Shown: in pieces, positions 51,665 to 60,949 of the stretch
Layout: each line of letters opens with the position of its first letter
How positions within the stretch are numbered: position 1 is the stretch's first letter
DNA from: Teredinibacter franksiae
GTDB taxonomy: Bacteria > Pseudomonadota > Gammaproteobacteria > Pseudomonadales > Cellvibrionaceae
Reading direction: 5' to 3'
Assembly: GCF_014218805.1 (NCBI RefSeq)
Contig: NZ_JACJUV010000001.1
Location: 1 to 64,000, forward strand
Length of the DNA: 64,000 bases
The notes under the pieces: model-generated
Database searches by the model: none
Seen by the model: the letters and a program-made list of their open reading frames with translations, nothing else
Told to the model about the DNA's origin: nothing
Program-made: the position numbers and the translations under genes

Positions 51665-53781
51665 GACGCTTTCCCAATACGGCCTTCCCGCAATGCGCTT
51701 GCAACATTGTCGCGCGGACCATCTGCCACCACCTGACCGTTATCGATCACAATAATGCGGTCCACCCAGCTCAATACAGAAGTTCGATGAGTGGCCACCA
51801 AAATAGTTTTACCAACACCGTACTCTTGAAGCTGATTGTTAATCCAGGTTTCAGTCGAGTGGTCCATTGACCCCGTCGGCTCATCCAGCAACAACACTTG
51901 TGGGTCGTGCACCACCCCTCGGGCGAGCGCAATAGATTTTCTTTGCCCCCCCGAAATCGAGTCTCCGCGCTCGCCAATAATCATGTCGAAGCCTTTAGGA
52001 TGGGTATTAACAAAGTCACCTAAATTGGCAAATTCGGCAGCGCGAACCACGTCCTGATCATCGGCTTGCGGGTGCGCGAGCACGATATTTTCACGCAAAC
52101 TACCGTAAAAAAGTGTTACATCTTGCGAAACATAACCCACCTGCTGGCGAAGCTCGGACAGGTCCAGCTGCCTAACGTCTATGCCGTCCACCAATACCGA
52201 ACCTTCGGTCGCTTGGTACAAGCCAATTGCCAATCGTTGCACACTACTTTTCCCTGAGCCAACACGACCAAGAAATGCCACGTGCTCGCCGGGCTGAATG
52301 GTAAAAGAAACATTTTTCAGCGCTGGTGTATCGCCGCCGGGATACGTAAAAGACACATTACGAAATTCAATTTTTCCCTTTAATTTTTGGCGGTGTACCA
52401 AGCGCGCATCCTCGCTGCGCTCCTGGGGCGTGTCCATAATTTCATCCAAGGACGAAAACGCCGTACGTGCGTGGTGATACTGAGTAAGAAGCCCTGCAAT
52501 CCCTCCAAACGGGGCCATGGCGCGCGCCGTTAACATCGTGCTTGCAATCAAACCTCCCATGGAAAGTTCACCTGCGCTAATAAGGTACACACCCGTGATA
52601 ATCACACCAATGGTGACCCATTGCTGCACCCACATTACTAAATTAACATTAGAGGAAGCCAGCAACCGGAGCTGTATAGATACCCGAGCAAGGAATGTGG
52701 CCGAATGCTCCCATCGGCGCTGCATAATACTTTCAGCCGCCATGGCTTTTACCGTATCCAACCCAACAAGGCTCTCTATAAGCGTCGCATTACGCAAAGC
52801 ACTTGCCCTATAGGTCGTCTCGGTAAGCTCTTCCATTTTGGCTTGCGTAGTAAGTGCAAAGAGCACTATTACAGTCATACCAACCAAAGCAGGTAGGGCC
52901 ATAGGCCCTGCTATCCAAAATATCAGCACTAAAAAAATAAGCGTGAACGGTAAATCGATAACCGCCGTTATAGTAGCGGACGTAATGAAATCACGAATGG
53001 TCTCAAAGGAACGTAAATTTGCAGCAAAGGAACCGGCAGACACAGGCCGCGATTCCATACGCAAGCCCAATACCCGCTCCATAATTTGTGCGGACAAACG
53101 AATATCTATACGCTTACTGGCAAGGTCCAAATAATAGCCACGAATGGTGCGCAATATAGCATCGGCAATAACAACAATGGCAACACCAATGGCCAACACC
53201 CACAGCGTTTCCACTGCGCTGTTAGGTATTACCCGGTCATACACATTCATAGTAAACAAGGGCAATGCTATGGCCATAAGATTAATAAAAAACGCAGCCA
53301 CCAACACATCACGGTAAAGGCTGAAGCTGGCCTTAAAACTACCCCAAAACCAATGGTTATGGGTATGGCTGTTTTTTAAATCCGGGCTACGTTGGTCAAA
53401 ACGGAATCGCGGCCGAGCAAAAATAACCCGCCCTAAATATTGCTGTTCAAGCTCCTCAATGCTGATCTCAACTGTTGCGTCTCCAAGCTCAGGAAAAACC
53501 ACCGTGGCACGGTTATTTTCAGTAAATCGCAACAACAAACATGCCTTGTTGTCATGCAATAACAACACAGCCGGAAGTAAAGAAGGGTTTATATGACTTA
53601 GCGTTTTTTTGTGGATTTTGGTTGTCAATCCAATACGACTAGCGGCTCGAGAAAACAGTTTTGGGTCAAGGCGCGCATTTTCTAGCGGTAGCCCTGCAGT
53701 AAGCGATTCCCGCGTCGTCACTTGACCGTGGATAGACCCAAGAATTAATAAGCAGTCAAGCAGTGAGTCCGCACTATTCAC
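51661..53781 (-). CDS. lapB: Type I secretion ABC exporter (LapB family)
   Basis: 706 aa from GTG 53781, with GGGAGA upstream. The first about 130 residues are a C39-peptidase-like domain whose catalytic Cys context is not conserved, as in LapB/HlyB-type exporters that do not cut their cargo. A six-helix ABC membrane domain follows (for example VLVAAFFINLMAIALPLFTM). The ATPase has Walker A FLGRVGSGKSS, signature ISGGQRKSIALARG, and Walker B VLLLDEPTGSMD. It should export the giant adhesin encoded in the same operon. It lies 17 nt after lapE. Confidence 0.94.
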   Translation of the reverse strand: MNSADSLLDCLLILGSIHGQVTTRESLTAGLPLENARLDPKLFSRAASRIGLTTKIHKKTLSHINPSLLPAVLLLHDNKACLLLRFTENNRATVVFPELGDATVEISIEELEQQYLGRVIFARPRFRFDQRSPDLKNSHTHNHWFWGSFKASFSLYRDVLVAAFFINLMAIALPLFTMNVYDRVIPNSAVETLWVLAIGVAIVVIADAILRTIRGYYLDLASKRIDIRLSAQIMERVLGLRMESRPVSAGSFAANLRSFETIRDFITSATITAVIDLPFTLIFLVLIFWIAGPMALPALVGMTVIVLFALTTQAKMEELTETTYRASALRNATLIESLVGLDTVKAMAAESIMQRRWEHSATFLARVSIQLRLLASSNVNLVMWVQQWVTIGVIITGVYLISAGELSMGGLIASTMLTARAMAPFGGIAGLLTQYHHARTAFSSLDEIMDTPQERSEDARLVHRQKLKGKIEFRNVSFTYPGGDTPALKNVSFTIQPGEHVAFLGRVGSGKSSVQRLAIGLYQATEGSVLVDGIDVRQLDLSELRQQVGYVSQDVTLFYGSLRENIVLAHPQADDQDVVRAAEFANLGDFVNTHPKGFDMIIGERGDSISGGQRKSIALARGVVHDPQVLLLDEPTGSMDHSTETWINNQLQEYGVGKTILVATHRTSVLSWVDRIIVIDNGQVVADGPRDNVASALREGRIGKAS

Positions 53782-53798
53782 GCACCGTTCTCCCGCGA

Positions 53799-55655
53799 TC
53801 AGTATTCAGAGGAATGAGTTTTGTCTTGGTCATCCTGCTGAGTATAGCCGCCCTGCTCACTTTCCAGTACCAACTCTACGCGCCTATTGGTGGCGCGCCC
53901 AAGCTCTGTATCATTGCGAGCGATAGGGCGAGCTTCGCCCAAACCTACCGACGAAAGGCGAATGCTTGCACTCCTACACACTTGAACCAGCGCAATACGC
54001 ACCGATTTTGCGCGAGCCTGCGACAGGGTCAAATTGTAATCGTCCGACCCCAGTGAATCGGTGTGCCCCTCAACAATACCGCGAATATCCGGGTGATCAC
54101 ACAGAAATGAGCCCGCTCGCTCAATTTCCGGCCAACTTCCAGTGCTTATATCGGCGGACTGGTGGTTAAACTTAATATCCAGCCGCATAACTTCACGTTG
54201 GCTCAAAGGCATTACTTTAACTTTTCTGTCACCTAATATTTTCTTCTTATCGAACACTAAGCTTTGCATAGCCGGTGCTTGTGCCGGGCATCTCGCCTTT
54301 AAAGACTCCTCCTGACTTAAATCCAAATCATCAAAAATAGCTTTATCTAAGGTCTCGATATTCAACGCATAAAGAAACACACCCATACCGGCCATAGTGC
54401 GAATTTGTGCCAGTAATGAATCATAATTGGCGTTTACCAGCGCACGCTTTACCTCAAAGTATTCATTTTCTGTATCAAGCAAATCCAGCAGCGTACGCTG
54501 GCCAATATCAAATTGGTCTTTGTAGGCTGCACGTGCTTTTGCTATTGCATCGACATTTTTCTCTAAATACCCGATTAAGGTTTTTTTACTGAAGATATCA
54601 TTATGAGCAATTGACACCGTTTGCCTTACTTCACGACAAATGCGGTCTCGCGTATCCGTGGCTTCATACATTAAATATTGGGATTGCTTACGCCTAGCCC
54701 GATCACTTCCACCATTGTAAAGGTTGTATGAAAGCACAAGCTCCACGGCTTCTTCATCGTATTCACCCGGAAAGCCCCGAGTATTCTCATCAAGCTGTTT
54801 GCGAAGCCTGAGGTCTAAACGCGGCATCATCGGGGCCGTTCTGCCCTTAAAGTCTGCCCGTGAAAGGCGAATATTCTCGATGGAAGCATTCAACTGAGGG
54901 TTTGAGAGAAATGCTCGCTCTAAAGCATCTTTACGCTGCGAGGGAATCTTTCTTACAGGTAAACTAGGAGGGCTCATTTGCTCTTGGGGAAAGCGCCCCA
55001 CCAGCCTATGATAGCGCACAGACACATCGTGAAGATTAGTGGTCTCGGTGAGTACATTGGATTCAGAAAGCGCCAAACGCGCTTTTGCCTGTTCAAAATC
55101 CACGCCCCGCCCAATACCCGAATTTGCTCGATTCTCTATATCTCTGTGATAGCGCAAATGCTGAAAATAGTTGTCCTTTGCAATTTCAACCAGCTCGCGA
55201 TACCGCAACACATCCAGATAAGCCTGGGCCGTCTCCAGTGCTGTCTCCTCTGCCGCCTGTCTGAACTCGTAGTAACGCGCTAACTTTGCATAATTCTGCT
55301 TAGCAACATCCTGCTTGGTCGCAAAGCCATCAAATAGCATCTGCGTCATAACCAGCTGATAGTTCTTAGTGTCGTAGGATTCAGCTATCTGCTGAGGGTC
55401 TTCAGTGCGCTCTTGCCCGGCTTCAAGCGTTAAATCCAGCTTGGGAAAGTACCCCCCTTTGGATGCCCTAACCCCCTGATTAGCCGCCTCAAAGGCATTC
55501 CAAGCAGCCTGAACACCAGGATTATTGACCGCAGCGCGGGCCACCGCAGCTTTTAATGTGTCATTGCCCATAGGCTTAGCAACGGCATAAGCACTTAAAA
55601 AGCTCAAGTTGAGGCAAGTGAATGCCCACAGAGACCATCGTATTATCAAAAGCAA
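53799..55655 (-). CDS. lapE: TolC-family outer-membrane factor fused to an OmpA peptidoglycan-binding domain
   Basis: 618 aa, best start TTG 55655, with signal peptide (WAFTCLNLSFLSAYAVA). Residues about 30-455 are a TolC-like outer-membrane factor: AVARAAVNNPGVQAAWNAFE, VMTQMLFDGFATKQDV, and DQFDIGQRTLLDLLDTENEY. Residues about 490-605 are an OmpA C-terminal domain: GIVEGHTDSLGSDDYNLTLS, QARAKSVRIALVQ, and GRATNRRVELVLE, with the Asp/Arg residues that hold diaminopimelate. Usual TolC/LapE/AggA proteins are about 450 aa and lack this. In Shewanella bpf loci, as I recall, a separate OmpA-family gene lies next to the TolC gene, so this appears to be their fusion. First gene of the lap secretion operon. 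Confidence 0.92.
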   Translation of the reverse strand: MLLIIRWSLWAFTCLNLSFLSAYAVAKPMGNDTLKAAVARAAVNNPGVQAAWNAFEAANQGVRASKGGYFPKLDLTLEAGQERTEDPQQIAESYDTKNYQLVMTQMLFDGFATKQDVAKQNYAKLARYYEFRQAAEETALETAQAYLDVLRYRELVEIAKDNYFQHLRYHRDIENRANSGIGRGVDFEQAKARLALSESNVLTETTNLHDVSVRYHRLVGRFPQEQMSPPSLPVRKIPSQRKDALERAFLSNPQLNASIENIRLSRADFKGRTAPMMPRLDLRLRKQLDENTRGFPGEYDEEAVELVLSYNLYNGGSDRARRKQSQYLMYEATDTRDRICREVRQTVSIAHNDIFSKKTLIGYLEKNVDAIAKARAAYKDQFDIGQRTLLDLLDTENEYFEVKRALVNANYDSLLAQIRTMAGMGVFLYALNIETLDKAIFDDLDLSQEESLKARCPAQAPAMQSLVFDKKKILGDRKVKVMPLSQREVMRLDIKFNHQSADISTGSWPEIERAGSFLCDHPDIRGIVEGHTDSLGSDDYNLTLSQARAKSVRIALVQVCRSASIRLSSVGLGEARPIARNDTELGRATNRRVELVLESEQGGYTQQDDQDKTHSSEY

Positions 55656-56914
55656 AACCCAAATTCTCGTTTATTAGCTAAAGTTAAAATCCACGCTGTT
55701 AAAACATAGATTTGATTTCGGCCCAAAAGGACGTAAGTTCAAGGTCACAGTTCAACACATTACCCAGCAACAGCAAGAGATGCTGATGCTATCGTTGTTG
55801 CATCAATTGCTTCATTGCCAACACGGTAGAAACCAAGCAAAGGCAGGCGCCAAGACCGTGATAATGGAACAAATAGCCTAGCGACCAGAGCAACCTACAA
55901 CGTCCCACCTTAAAACTAACAGTCGCGAACGATACATATAGCATTTTGGCAGCTACTGTGCCAACCCTGCGCGCCAATTGTGAGGCTTAAAGTCCACTTT
56001 TACTGCAAAAACAGTTGCTTACAGCCGCTCCTTCAACTAATTAGACACCTTTACACCAGCCTATAGGTTTTCAAGGAGCCCATCGATCCCACCTCTCCAC
56101 GAATCGATAAAGTAGGCAATCATGCCTAAACTTCGCTATTCATGAACAAAACCAATCAGTTTTAAATAACAGCCTTTACTATCAAGCGCCCCAACAGTTG
56201 CTCTACCGCCTCTTAGCTAAAAACCACCTTTTGCGACTGCCCCCCAAAAATTGCGACTGCCCCCAAAAAGGATATAAACTTTGCATGTGAACAAAATGCG
56301 CACAATACTTTAGTACTTCCCGCTTGTCGTACCGTTGTACGTTAAACACGAAGTTTCTCCAAGCACTTTTTTACTAGAAATGACGGGCAATCTACCTATT
56401 GAGGCATCGCCAAAGCATATAGCTTGCCTACTTAGCCGTTATTTTGACCAAACCTATAAAGGCTTTCATTGCTATTCAGGCACTCGAAAGACCTCAACCA
56501 CCTTGACTACCAATCATAAATCACACTGTAAATCGGAGTTTTCATACAACCCGTGGTACTTAGCTTACATTTATTGGCGTGTATCCTGGCCTAGCTAAAC
56601 GCAATAACGGCTTTCAAAAACGTGTCTTGGAAAAGTACTGTCAATTTTGCTTCCGGCAAAGGGGGCTTGCCATTGAGGATACGTTTAACGACTGCAGAGG
56701 AAGTTCATCCCCTTGCATAGAATTGAAGGGAGCAGGAGATTGCGTTTCTATAAACAGGGTAGTGGATTCCAGCAGCCAGTATGTATGACAAATCTACCGG
56801 TGACGCTGACAACACCCTCCCCTAATATTAGCCAAAGCCTAACAGGACAAAACCGAAGGTCCAACGCATGACCTAAGGCCCCCGTACTTTCTATCCTATT
56901 CATTTATAATGGGC
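55656..56914. other. Gene-free region upstream of the lap secretion operon
   Basis: About 1.26 kb with no supportable gene; short frames here have random composition. The lapE promoter should be near its left end. It contains a 20-bp tandem duplication at 56231-56270. Nothing else recognised. Confidence 0.55.
56231..56270. repeat. Two-copy 20-bp tandem repeat
   Basis: The unit TTGCGACTGCCCCC plus an A-run occurs at 56231-56250 and, with one C fewer, from 56251. It may be a local slippage duplication or the edge of a lost element. Confidence 0.7.
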
Positions 56915-57109
56915 CTACTCGACCGTTTGAACCTCCTTATCGACAGCTCGTTTCAATTCGGTCAAAGACTCAAGAACATCCTTTTCGTTTAATTTTTCGC
57001 TTGCCAGCTCTACGTAACCGTCCCGAACAATAACACGCTCTAACAGCCAACCAAGCTGCATCAGCAGCTGATCATTATCATATTCAAGCTTTTTGTAATC
57101 GTCGCTCAT
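56915..57109 (-). CDS. Small acidic protein, unknown
   Basis: 64 aa, starting MSDDYKKLEYDNDQLLMQLG and containing WLLERVIVRDGYVELASEKL; helical, probably coiled-coil, acidic. An AGAGG site precedes ATG 57109. It lies 49 nt after the winged-helix gene in the same direction, so it is probably a partner in a two-gene operon. No family function known to me. Confidence 0.55.
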   Translation of the reverse strand: MSDDYKKLEYDNDQLLMQLGWLLERVIVRDGYVELASEKLNEKDVLESLTELKRAVDKEVQTVE

Positions 57110-57158
57110 ACCTGTACCTCTTCCGCTAAATTAATTGAGCTGCCTTTAACTTTAAAAC

Positions 57159-57449
57159 CTACGGATATTCCAGCACGTCTTTGACCTGCTGTATATTATT
57201 CTCAATCCAGTCTTTATAAATAGCGCCCCAATCATTAACCTGGTAAACCCCGTTTTTCGTGCCGCCCACAAACTCAACCTCAATCCCTAGTTCCTTGAAT
57301 GCAAGTATTGTGTCTTGAGCCGTTCGCTTTGGCATGCCTGTAGCATTGATTATCGCTGGCACTGTATTAACGCCACTATCAATTAAATAGGCCAAGTACA
57401 GCCTGCGATAGAAGCTTGTTTTCGTTTTGCTTGGTTTTTCGTTTTCCAT
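57159..57449 (-). CDS. Small winged-helix (helix-turn-helix) protein
   Basis: 96 aa. FYRRLYLAYLIDSGVNTVPA, then INATGMPKRTAQDTILAFKE and VGGTKNGVYQVNDWG fit a winged-helix fold: helix-turn-helix (ATGMPKRTAQDTI) followed by a beta wing (NGVYQV). The same pattern occurs in an uncharacterised family in marine gammaproteobacteria. Likely a DNA-binding regulator; target unknown. AAGG lies upstream of ATG 57449, and the small gene 56915-57109 follows. Confidence 0.7.
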   Translation of the reverse strand: MENEKPSKTKTSFYRRLYLAYLIDSGVNTVPAIINATGMPKRTAQDTILAFKELGIEVEFVGGTKNGVYQVNDWGAIYKDWIENNIQQVKDVLEYP

Positions 57450-58112
57450 TAATGATTAACCTTCTTCTAACAGACAGCCTAATTGAACGGGTCCATTACC
57501 CAACCGCACTATGAGGCAGCGATACATATTCCCACGCGACACCAAAATATACGCCGTGCTACCCCTTTGTGGTTTCGTCCGATCAGTGGATACCTCTCGA
57601 GTCTCAGCTATAGAGCACCTAATTTTATAGCGCCCACACGAACATTTTTACACCATACACTAAATCTAATCACTGCCATTAAGACCGGCCAGAACAATCC
57701 TTTATTTAGAAACCCCGTAATCACTTAACGCATTATCTTTACGCCTTGTCACACCCGGAAGTACTGTCTCTACGTTAACGCATAGACAGCCACAAGAAGC
57801 AGCCTGTACAATAAATAATCGTCCATTACTAACTGCAGTTACCAGATTTCTGCGGAGGGTCTTTCACGCTGCCCAACAAGGCATGTGCCTCAACTTAAGT
57901 TCACGCTATGCTGTGTTAAAGATAGCTGTATGCCCAGATTTTTGTTGATACTCTCAGGCTCCTTAACAACGCATATTCAAACGAATGCTCTACTGCAAAC
58001 AATTTATACTGCAATTCCACGCAAGCAAACGGCTATCGATACAGCTATTGAATTGAAGAATAGTAAAACGCTTATGCTCACCACAAAAAACATGAAATCT
58101 AGGAAGGTACAT
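57450..58112. other. Intergenic region before the esterase gene
   Basis: About 660 bases between divergently transcribed genes. The upstream extension of the esterase frame (from 57885) lacks signal-peptide character and a good ribosome site, so it is treated as non-coding. Promoters for both sides should lie here; none can be placed with confidence. Confidence 0.45.
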
Positions 58113-59297
58113 ATGAGCCCCTACACATTACCAACCTATTATCTAAAGAAAAATCGTTTGTGGCTAGTTTGTCTATGCGCAAGCTTACTTTTATCAGCAT
58201 GTGGCGGACAAAGTGACAACAATACCGAAAATAGCCTTACAGCTGGAACGATTACTCAAGCACCGCAAAACAACTATTCTAGCAATTGCATTTCAAACTT
58301 TAATCAATGGTCGCCCTCTCCAGAAAAACCTGCTATTCAGCTGCTAGGCAATAAGGTAGAGCTACTAGAAATGGGGGAAACCTATATTGAGTCAGGAGCA
58401 TTAGCCAGCGACGAGCAAGACGGAGACCTAACCACAAGCATAGTGATTGTGGGGGCGGAAGAGCTAACAACGACCACCCAAGGAGACCACATGATTCGTT
58501 ATGAGGTCACCGACAGCGATGGTAATTCCGCTCTACCTATCTATCGAATTGTCCGTGTTTTTAAGGACACGCCCCCCTCGGGAAGTAAACGACTATTCTC
58601 TGAAGTAGATTCGGTAATGGAATACTGGGAGCACCTACCTACGTTCCTAGGTGATGACCCCAATAGATTATACCCACTTGTTGTATACGCTCATGGATGG
58701 TCTACTTCCAAAGAATTTGAAACCTCATCCAGAGCTGCACTTTTGGATACACTACCCATTGTACAAATTATAAAAACTGGAGAATGGGATAACAGCTTAC
58801 CCATGGTCGTCGTTACCCCGCAGAGATGCTGGTCATCAGTAGATCAATATCAAATGGATGCGCTCAACACATTCATCAACTGGATGGTACGAAACTATCC
58901 TATTGACGAAAAGAGAATATATTTAACGGGCTTAAGTAATGGTGCCTGGGTAACCTGGGAATATTTACGTGCTTATCCGAATGTAATCGCGGCGGCGGCA
59001 CCTATTGCAGGTTACGGCGATCATACCCAGGTTTGCACTCATAAACATGTACCACTCTGGGCCTTTAATGCCGTAGATGACCCAACCACTCACTACCCGA
59101 ATGTAGTCAATATGGTATCGAACCTCCTCAACTGTGGTGTTGGCCGATACCCCCCTAAACTGACCATTTTTGAAAACGGTGGTCATATTATTTCTGACGA
59201 CATATACAATCTAAATTTTCTTAACCTTGGCCTTCCCGAATACGACATCTACGATCAAAGTATTTTTGAGTGGTTTCTAGAGCATGAACGACATTAA
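58113..59297 (+). CDS. Secreted lipoprotein esterase-like hydrolase with DUF5011 Ig-like domain
   Basis: 395 aa from ATG 58113, which has AGGAAGG just upstream and gives a proper lipoprotein signal (LLLSACGGQ, Cys30). Residues about 72-150 are a DUF5011-type Ig-like domain (LLEMGETYIESGALASDEQD, then GDHMIRYEVTDSDGNSA). The rest is an alpha/beta hydrolase of the PHB-depolymerase/feruloyl-esterase type: VVYAHGW (oxyanion side), LTGLSNGAW with the nucleophile in GxSxG, and a likely acid in NAVDDPT and His in NGGHII. It should hydrolyse an ester outside the cytoplasm; the substrate is unknown. Confidence 0.85.
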   Translation: MSPYTLPTYYLKKNRLWLVCLCASLLLSACGGQSDNNTENSLTAGTITQAPQNNYSSNCISNFNQWSPSPEKPAIQLLGNKVELLEMGETYIESGALASDEQDGDLTTSIVIVGAEELTTTTQGDHMIRYEVTDSDGNSALPIYRIVRVFKDTPPSGSKRLFSEVDSVMEYWEHLPTFLGDDPNRLYPLVVYAHGWSTSKEFETSSRAALLDTLPIVQIIKTGEWDNSLPMVVVTPQRCWSSVDQYQMDALNTFINWMVRNYPIDEKRIYLTGLSNGAWVTWEYLRAYPNVIAAAAPIAGYGDHTQVCTHKHVPLWAFNAVDDPTTHYPNVVNMVSNLLNCGVGRYPPKLTIFENGGHIISDDIYNLNFLNLGLPEYDIYDQSIFEWFLEHERH

Positions 59298-59602
59298 TGT
59301 TTAATTCAGTATAAAAAGAGCGGCGCCCATTTTGTTAATTTAACAAAAAATAACGCCAAAACTGTTATATCCCGAAGGCCTGCGGCGCCCTGTCCACCAA
59401 TGCCGATAACCGCTGAAAATAATAGCCGGTAGAACAACGTCAAATTGGCGCCGCGGATGGATCAAATATTTAACAGCATAAATGTATATGTATGCTCTAC
59501 TTTACCGTTTTTTCAGGTGATATTTTTCCATCGAATACTTTCTGACTTACACCGTAGTAACGCATAGTGAATGAAAACTCTTGCCCCTTCGTGTCAATAT
59601 TG
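59298..59602. other. Intergenic region between convergent genes
   Basis: About 305 bases. It contains an AT-rich palindrome (TTTTGTTAA, one base, TTAACAAAA, about 59332-59350) that could end transcription of the esterase but is not a classic GC-rich terminator. No gene. Confidence 0.4.
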
Positions 59603-60262
59603 TTAGGTGTTTTTACCCGAGTAAACACGATAAACACCGGCCAACACCAAGCAAATCCCGCCGGGAGCCAATAGCGCATTAAACTGAAAATGAATAAACA
59701 AGTATGCGCCAAACGTACCTCCCATAATAAAACCCAAAATAATCAGCAAGAAAAGAATAGCTTTCCGTTTATCAAAAGCCTCTCCCCTCAACACTGAACC
59801 CACCATAATACCTAAATCAGTGAATATTCCGGTCAAATGCGTTGTGCGTAGTACTGCACCGCTATAAGTCGTCGCCAAAGCGTTTTGAGCTCCACAAGCC
59901 GCCGATGCAGCAAAGTGGCCAAAATAAGAGCCTATCGAGAGCAGATACAACGCCAAGAATATAAGCAGAGACTCAATCACTAAAACCGTATCGTAGTGAC
60001 GACCCAGCCTTAATATGCTTCCATGCAGAAAAAAACCGGACAATGAAGCCCCGAAAACAAATGAAACCAAAATGGCCGCCAGATGAAAAAAAACAGAAAA
60101 TGAACTATTAACAATACTTGTGCCCATTAACGTTGCAGTTCCGGACAAATGGGATACCGACTGATGCTCAAAACCCAGAAGACCGATGGCATTTATGCAC
60201 CCGGCAACAAACGCCAAAACAAAGGCGCCATACTCTATCCATTTTGGTAATTTTGAAATCAA
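59603..60262 (-). CDS. YoaK/DUF1275 family membrane protein
   Basis: 219 aa with six predicted helices. IEYGAFVLAFVAGCINAIGL, SHLSGTATLMGTSIV, CGAQNALATTYSGAVLRTTH, and LTGIFTDLGIMVGSVLRG are the conserved segments of the YoaK/DUF1275 family (GxxDA..G, H.TGN, GxQNA, T.THxTG). It is a bacterial inner-membrane family of unknown transport or signalling role. It overlaps the RDD gene stop by 4 bases, so the two are translationally coupled. Confidence 0.88.
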   Translation of the reverse strand: MISKLPKWIEYGAFVLAFVAGCINAIGLLGFEHQSVSHLSGTATLMGTSIVNSSFSVFFHLAAILVSFVFGASLSGFFLHGSILRLGRHYDTVLVIESLLIFLALYLLSIGSYFGHFAASAACGAQNALATTYSGAVLRTTHLTGIFTDLGIMVGSVLRGEAFDKRKAILFLLIILGFIMGGTFGAYLFIHFQFNALLAPGGICLVLAGVYRVYSGKNT

Positions 60263-60759
60263 CTCTCAACTCTTACGACACGGGTATTCGCAAAGCGATC
60301 ATGCAAACATCTTTTTGACGATGAAAATATAAACAACACATTGATGATGCTTAAAAATGAACCTACGACAGGCACTAAACCAAGCCCCATATACAACACA
60401 TACCGTTTTATTAACATGACCTTCTCAAGCGCCTCCCCCCCTGCGGCAACAATTTTTATACCCACTAGCTTTTTTCCAACCGTCTGACCGTAAGACACAA
60501 GTAAGTACCCGTGTATCGCTATAAAAAATAATACGCCAGCAACACCCATAGCAAAAGTGTACGCGCTGGGCGGTTCCACTCCTTGCTGAATATACTCAAA
60601 CCCCCCAGTAAAATACATAACAGCGATTGAAAACGGTATTGTGATAAGTGCGTCGAGAATGGCAGCCCCCAACCTGCTCCATCGGCTTGCAATAATTTCT
60701 TCATACTCTTTCTTCTCATTCAAGTCGGATTCTGGGGCAGAATAGATGTTGTTTTCCAT
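60259..60759 (-). CDS. RDD-family membrane protein
   Basis: 167 aa from ATG 60759, supported by AGAGAGG immediately upstream; a longer frame to 60798 lacks this. SRWSRLGAAILDALITIPFS carries the Arg and Asp of the RDD pattern, followed by two further helices (FAMGVAGVLFFIAIHGYLLV, VLYMGLGLVPVVGSFLSIIN) and SSSKRCLHDRFANTRVV with the C-terminal conserved Arg/Asp. The role of the family is unclear (some members act in ion homeostasis). Confidence 0.85.
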   Translation of the reverse strand: MENNIYSAPESDLNEKKEYEEIIASRWSRLGAAILDALITIPFSIAVMYFTGGFEYIQQGVEPPSAYTFAMGVAGVLFFIAIHGYLLVSYGQTVGKKLVGIKIVAAGGEALEKVMLIKRYVLYMGLGLVPVVGSFLSIINVLFIFSSSKRCLHDRFANTRVVRVES

Positions 60760-60949
60760 ATAACCTCTCTTCGAATCAATCAAAATAATATACAGCAATA
60801 ATTAAACTCAATAAAACGCCATCAAACCTTAACACAGCAAACGCAATCTATAGATATGAAAAAACTTCGCATTAGGAAGCAACAAATCGCCCTATAAGCC
60901 AGACTCAAATAACGCTTAGATTTGATTTTCCTAGTCGCTTCACCCTTGC

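Noticed and set aside
57885..58112. Longer start of the esterase gene
   Set aside because: The extension has no signal-peptide character, whereas ATG 58113 has a strong ribosome site and a lipobox at the right distance.
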